From Salvelinus alpinus (lineage: Eukaryota; Chordata; Actinopteri; Salmoniformes; Salmonidae), in NCBI RefSeq assembly GCF_045679555.1, contig NC_092093.1, forward strand, positions 62,574,365-62,638,364: DNA of 64,000 bases. Reading direction: 5' to 3'. Position numbers and translations under genes: made by a program. Within the stretch, counting starts at the first letter, position 1. Each line of letters starts with the position of its first letter. This document shows, piece after piece, positions 59,601 to 64,000 of this stretch. The notes beneath the pieces are model-generated. The model was not told the origin of the DNA. It saw only the letters and a program-made list of their open reading frames with translations, and did no database searches.

Positions 59601-61287
59601 TCCTGCCCTGCCTATCTAAGGTCTTCGAAAGCCAAGTCAACAAACAGATCACTGACCATCTCGAATCCCACCGTACCTTCTCTGCTGTGCAATCCGGTTT
59701 CCGAGCCGGTCACGGGTGCACCTCAGCCACGCTCAAGGTACTAAACGATATCATAACCGCCATCGATAAAAGACAGTACTGTGCAGCCGTCTTCATCGAC
59801 CTGGCCAAGGCTTTCGACTCTGTCAATCACCATATTCTTATCGGCAGACTCAGTAGCCTCGGTTTTTCTAATGACTGCCTGGCCTGGTTCACCAACTACT
59901 TTGCAGACAGAGTTCAGTGTGTCAAATCGGAGGGCATGTTGTCCGGTCCTCTGGCAGTCTCTATGGGGGTACCACAGGGTTCAATTCTCGGGCCGGCTCT
60001 TTTCTCTGTATATATCAATGATGTTGCTCTTGCTGCGGGCGATTCCCTGATCCACCTCTACGCAGACGACACCATTCTGTATACTTCTGGCCCTTCCTTG
60101 GACACTGTGCTATCTAACCTCCAAACGAGCTTCAATGCCATACAACACTCCTTCCGTGGCCTCCAACTGCTCTTAAACGCTAGTAAAACCAAATGCATGC
60201 TTTTCAACCGTTCGCTGCGTGCACCCGCACGCCCGACTAGCATCACCACCCTGGACGGTTCCGACCTAGAATATGTGGACATCTATAAGTACCTAGGTGT
60301 CTGGATAGACTGCAAACTCTCCTTCCAGACTCATATCAAACATCTCCAATCCAAAATCAAATCTAGAGTCAGCTTTCTATTTCGCAACAAAGCCTCCTTC
60401 ACTCACGCCGCGAAACTTACCCTAGTAAAACTGACTATCCTACCGATCCTCGACTTCGGCGATGTCATCTACAAAATAGCTTCCAATACTCTACTCAGCA
60501 AACTGGATGCAGTTTATCACAGTGCCATCCGTTTTGTCACCAAAGCCCCATATACTACCCACCACTGCGACCTGTATGCCCTAGTCGGCTGGCCCTCGCT
60601 ACATGTTCGTCGTCAGACCCACTGGCTCCAGGTCATCTACAAGGCTATGCTAGGTAAAGTGCCGCCTTATCTCAGTTCACTGGTCACGATGGCTACACCC
60701 ACCCGTAGCACGCGCTCCAGCAGGTGTATCTCACTGATCATCCCTAAAGCCAAAACCTCATTTGGCCGCCTTTCCTTCCAGTTCTCTGCTGCCTGCGACT
60801 GGAACGAATTGCAAAAATCTCTGAAGTTGGAGACTTTTATCTCCCTCAACAACTTTAAACATCTGCTATCTGAGCAGCTAACCGATCGCTGCAGCTGTAC
60901 ATAGTCCATCGGTATATAGCCCACCCAATTTACCTACCTCACCCCCATACTGCTTTTATTTATTTACTTTTCTGCTCTTTTGCACACCAGTATCTCTACT
61001 TGCACATGATCATCTGATGATTTATCACTCCAGTGTTAATCTGCTAAATTGTAATTATTTTATTTATTGCCTACCTCCTCATGCCTTTTGCACACATTGT
61101 ATATAGATTCTCTTTTTTTCTACCATGTTATTGACTTGTTTATTGTTTACTCCATGTGTAACTCTGTGTTGTTGTCTGTTCACACTGCTATGCTTTATCT
61201 TGGCCAGGTCGCAGTTGCAAATGAGAACTTGTTCTCAACTAGCCTACCTGGTTAAATAAAGGTGAAATATAAATATATTTTTTAAAA
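56666..61287 (+). mobile_element. Full-length APE-type LINE
   Basis: A 4.6-kb non-LTR retrotransposon: 5' UTR of about 950 bp, one long ORF (57617-60904), and a 3' UTR ending ACCTGGTTAAATAAAGGTG plus an A/T tail. AGGCACG flanks it at 56659-56665 and 61288-61294, a short target duplication. It interrupts a gypsy integrase gene of opposite orientation. The 3' tail resembles that of HpaI SINEs in this window. Confidence 0.9.
57617..60904 (+). CDS. LINE endonuclease-reverse transcriptase polyprotein with 2A-like motif
   Basis: An uninterrupted 1095-residue frame. Residues 1-132 are a leader rich in Ser, Thr and hydrophobics, ending in LLLCSSGDVEVNPGP, which matches the DxExNPGP 2A consensus. An APE endonuclease follows (MHVNIRSLLPK, VSESWL, CYRPPS, LLGDLNWD, LSDHCLI). 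The reverse transcriptase has KDWKAAAVIPLFKGG, YRPISILPCLSKVFE, QSGFRAGHGC, FIDLAKAFDSVNH, SMGVPQGSILGP and the catalytic YADDTILY. The C-terminal region has SIRFVTKAP-like and LLSEQLTDRC segments. No separate ORF1 is seen. The start is the first Met of the frame; another Met lies a few codons on. All catalytic motifs are present, so it may be retrotransposition-competent. Clade not settled (L2/CR1/Rex1-like group). Confidence 0.92.
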   Translation: MPYCMSLSNINMPCILLFRLVIIVLVCNGARSSTPRTSDTSFVPPPTHAVTSPIETSMSRDTTSLIITQCLGLPPLYPCPTIPLSAHYAQNLFYHGHKSAPFIPCPQRSRRPVLIASSRTLILLLLCSSGDVEVNPGPACPQAPSFVDFCDRKSLGLMHVNIRSLLPKFVLLTALAHSANPDVLAVSESWLRKATKNSEISIPNYNTFRQDRTAKGGGVAIYCRDSLQSSVILSRSMPKQFELLILKINLSRNKSLTVAACYRPPSAPSCALDTICELIAPHLASEFVLLGDLNWDMLNTPAVLQSKLDALNLTQIIKEPTRYNPKSVNMGTLIDIILTNLPSKYTSAVFNQDLSDHCLIACIRYGSAVKRPPLITVKRSLKHFCEQAFLIDLARVPWKDIDLIPSVEDAWSFFKSYFLTILDKHAPFKKCRTKNRYSPWFTPDLTALDQHKNILWRTAIASKSPRDMQLFREVRNQYTQSVRKAKASFFNQKFASCSSNSKKFWDTVKSMENKSTSSQLPTALRLGNTVTTDKSVIIENFNKHFSTAGHAFLLATPTLTNSSAPPAATCPSLPSFSFTQIQIADVLKELQNLDPYKSAGLDNLDPLFLKLSAAIVAPPITSLFNLSFVSSEIPKDWKAAAVIPLFKGGDTLDPNCYRPISILPCLSKVFESQVNKQITDHLESHRTFSAVQSGFRAGHGCTSATLKVLNDIITAIDKRQYCAAVFIDLAKAFDSVNHHILIGRLSSLGFSNDCLAWFTNYFADRVQCVKSEGMLSGPLAVSMGVPQGSILGPALFSVYINDVALAAGDSLIHLYADDTILYTSGPSLDTVLSNLQTSFNAIQHSFRGLQLLLNASKTKCMLFNRSLRAPARPTSITTLDGSDLEYVDIYKYLGVWIDCKLSFQTHIKHLQSKIKSRVSFLFRNKASFTHAAKLTLVKLTILPILDFGDVIYKIASNTLLSKLDAVYHSAIRFVTKAPYTTHHCDLYALVGWPSLHVRRQTHWLQVIYKAMLGKVPPYLSSLVTMATPTRSTRSSRCISLIIPKAKTSFGRLSFQFSAACDWNELQKSLKLETFISLNNFKHLLSEQLTDRCSCT

Positions 61288-64000
61288 AGGCACGTGCCCA
61301 GCTACCAAAGTCATGTGTTGTCTCCTGGCAGCAGTTTCATCCTTATCGTTTTACCCACCGGTAGGTCTCGAGCAGTCCAGTCATAGAATACCTTAGCGAG
61401 CTGCTTTCTGTGGCACAGTTTGTCCGTGACGCCAACCGTGACACAGAGCTCAAGTACCTTGTTGGCTATGGGATGGTAGTCCTCAGACGTCTGGACAGAA
61501 GGCGTTGCGCTGGGCTGCTGTCCATGTTTTCGGTGGGTGTGTTCCTCCACTGTAAGATGTTTTTCCAGGTGTCATTGCTGTCACACACGGCCTTGGGGAA
61601 CAGGTTTTTATCAGGGGTTGTTGCTATTACACACGGCCTTGGGTAACAGGTTTTTATCAGGGGTCGTTGCTGTCACACACGGCCTTGGGTAACAGGTTTT
61701 TATCAGGGGTTGTTGCTATCACGCAAGGCCTTGGGTAACAGTTTTTTTTATCAGGGGTCGTTGCTGTCACGCAAGGCCAAGGGTAACAGGTTTTTTGCAA
61801 TCTTGACAGCTGACTGCCTTGCCATTTGCCTTTGGGTGCCTTGGACAGGAGGTCACGTGGTCAAACTCCCATTCTGAGGCGAAACGCTTGAACTGTGCAA
61901 TGAACTCTGGGTCATTATCCGTGATGACCTTGTCAGGCTGGCATTGCCTTGCAAATTGTGTCTTGCAGCGCTTTATGACCGTCTCTGCAGACAAGTCAGG
62001 GAGCAGTTCAATTTCCCAAAAGTCAGAGTAGTGATCAACGATGAGAAAATAGTCCTTTTGTCTGAGGCTGATTAAGTCGTGCGACATCATCAGTTCGTGC
62101 GACATCATGGTTTCCTTTTGCTGTTCATGAGCGTACTCGTTGCATGTGGTACAGCTTCTGACAGTCTTTCATTTCTGCTTGCATGTTTGGCCAGTATAAT
62201 GTTTTGAGTGACTGGCGGTAGCATGCGTCACCTCCAACGTGACTGGAGTGTATGAGCGTAAGCATCTCTGGACGTAGTGATTTGGGGATAATGACCTTCT
62301 GACCTCTGAACAAGATGCCATTTTGCACACTCATCTATTCTCGAAAGATCCAGTATTCTCTCACTGTGAGAGGTGTCTCCTCTTCCAGGTACGGCCAACC
62401 TGTGAGAACCATGGACTTCAGCGACTGTAAGGTGTTTGTCCAGCCCTGATCTGGGTTAGGCGGTGATCTGTGATGTGCAAGTAGTCTTCCTGATTGATCT
62501 GTTGAACCTTTTGTTGTTCCTGCTGTAGCGAACAGATGTCATGTCACTGACAGGCAATGCCTCTGCCTGTACATTGTGCTGTTGCCCTGCTCAGTATGTC
62601 GCTGATGTACAGTACATCTCTGGTCCCAGCTTGTAGATGACCTACAGGCTATAGTTTTGCAGAGTCAGGAGCATGCCTTGAAGCCTCTTGGGCACGTTGA
62701 GGAGAGGTTTACTGAATATGGCAATGAGTGGTTTGTGGTCAGTTTCAGCGGTGAACAGCTCTTGGCCATATAAGTAGTGATAGAAGACGATGCTGATGCA
62801 CTCTTTCTCAATTTGTGCATAGTTTTGTTTGGTGGGGGTGAGCGCTCTCGAGTCAAACACAATGGGCTGGCCTTCCTGAATAAGGCAGCATCCAAGTTCA
62901 CTTTGGCTGGAGTCACTCTGGATTGTGACAGGTTTCGTAACATTGTAGTAACGCAACACTGGCATGGATGAAGCCAGAGATTTCATCTCCTGCACTGCGG
63001 CCTTGTGCTTGAATAGCCAGTGCCATGGTGTGTCTTTGTACAACAGCCGGTGCAGAGGCTCACAGACTGCTGATAGGTGTGGCATGAACTTTGCAAGATA
63101 GTTTGCAAAGCCGATGAAACGCTGCACTCCTTTTGCATCAGACGGGTTTGGCATGTCGAGGATCGCTTTGACTTTGTCTAGGTCCGGCTTCAGGCTTTTG
63201 GCTGAGAGAATGTGGCCATGGAAGTGGACGTCTTTCACCTTGAACTGCAGCTTCTTCAGGCCAAGACGAAGCTTAACTGATCGGCATCACTCCATCAGTG
63301 CCAGGAGCTTCACATCGTGGTCGCGTTCTGCTTCTTCGTCTGTGTCCCCACAGCCTACGATCAGGACATCATCGGCGATGGGTTCAATGCCCAGCCAGTA
63401 ACTCGTGCTGCTTGCGTTGGTATACCAATGCGCCACGGAGACACCAAACGGGAGCTTGAGTCAGCGTTACCGTCCTCAGGGGGTCCAGAAGGTAATCATG
63501 AAGCTGCTTTCTTCATCCAGCTTACATTGCAGGAATGCATCTTGGGCGTCCACCAAGGTGAAAATCCTGGCCTTGGGAAGCTTGTAGAGGACATCCTCCA
63601 GTGTCGGCATGATGTAGTGGGAGCGTTTCAGTGCTTGGATCAGATGTTTTGGGTCGATGCAGACTCTCAGCTTCTCTGGCTTTTTCACTATGACCATATT
63701 GCTGATCCAGTCAGTTGGTTCAGTCACAGATGTCATGTGGCCATCGGCCTCATACTTGTCCATCACAGCCATTTTCATTGCGAGGAGCACACTGGACTGG
63801 AGTGATGCTCTCATCCAATTCAAAGTGTACCTCCCCAGGTACTCATTCAATGGGCACGTTGAATACATTGTCATATCTGCTGAGTAGTTGTACTTTGGAC
63901 AGGGGTCCATGCTGGACATGCTCCACCATGTGCAGGTCATTTGGTACGGTGAACTGCAGCTTGTGTTTATGTCCCCGACTAACACTTTCGGTCTCAAAGA
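61288..64000 (-). mobile_element. Decayed Ty3/gypsy-type retrotransposon (pol part)
   Basis: Minus-strand frames in order: reverse transcriptase (63997-63476, with the LVDAQDAFLQCKL motif and IVKKPEKLRVCIDP), RT connection and RNase H (63238-62642, QRFIGFANYLAKF and DSSQSELGCCLIQEG), integrase zinc-binding region (62334-62125), integrase core (62108-61767, FLIVDHYSDFWEI and ITDNDPEF) and C-terminal region (61550-61311). Frames are separated by shifts and stops, so it is not functional. The element runs off the window end. No envelope-like gene is visible. Confidence 0.88.
61567..61800. repeat. About 46-bp minisatellite inside the gypsy remnant
   Basis: Five imperfect units with AACAGGTTTTTATCAGGGGT, CGTTGCTGTCACACACGGCC and TTGGGT lie between the integrase core and C-terminal remnants. 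Confidence 0.92.

Overview
The window looks like nuclear DNA from a salmonid fish (Salmo, Oncorhynchus or a relative). The reasons are spliced vertebrate genes with long introns, tRNA-derived HpaI/SmaI-type SINEs, a 5S-rRNA-derived SINE, many Tc1-like elements with TA target duplications, hAT-type short elements and a full-length APE-type LINE. The gene order SNHG6 - MCMDC2 - SGK3 - MYBL1 matches the block known from human 8q13.

Bases 1-2500 (+) carry the 3' part of an SNHG6-like snoRNA host gene. It is a chain of very short exons, and each intron holds one copy of a SNORD87-like box C/D snoRNA: five well kept and two decayed. Tail to tail with it, bases 2696-7724 (-) hold the remains of MCMDC2. 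Several exons are clear, but frame breaks, an in-frame stop, a deletion joining two exons and no visible ATPase-core exons indicate a pseudogene. Bases 7725-10960 hold Tc1-type remnants.

Bases 10966-26206 (-) are SGK3: 16 coding exons joined in frame to 499 codons, with every key kinase residue present. Its N-terminus carries an 8-residue motif three times. The introns are crowded with nested transposons, LINE pieces and SINEs. Bases 26300-35000 separate SGK3 from MYBL1 and contain a 1.76-kb hAT-type element, low-complexity DNA, a local duplication and a broken Tc1 element.

Bases 35459-49034 (+) are MYBL1 (A-Myb): 16 coding exons, 776 codons, with three Myb repeats and the conserved C-terminal region. 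Its introns hold three large tandem arrays (17-bp, CA and 45-bp units), a 5S SINE and a second copy of the hAT-type element. The 3' UTR runs to about 51.56 kb.

From 51.6 to 55.9 kb there is no recognisable gene. Bases 56064-64000 hold a decayed Ty3/gypsy-type retrotransposon on the minus strand. A 4.6-kb LINE in the opposite orientation has inserted into its integrase region. That LINE has an uninterrupted 1095-codon EN-RT frame and a 2A-like motif near its N-terminus. SGK3 and MYBL1 run head to head, about 9 kb apart; the other loci are not obviously linked in function.
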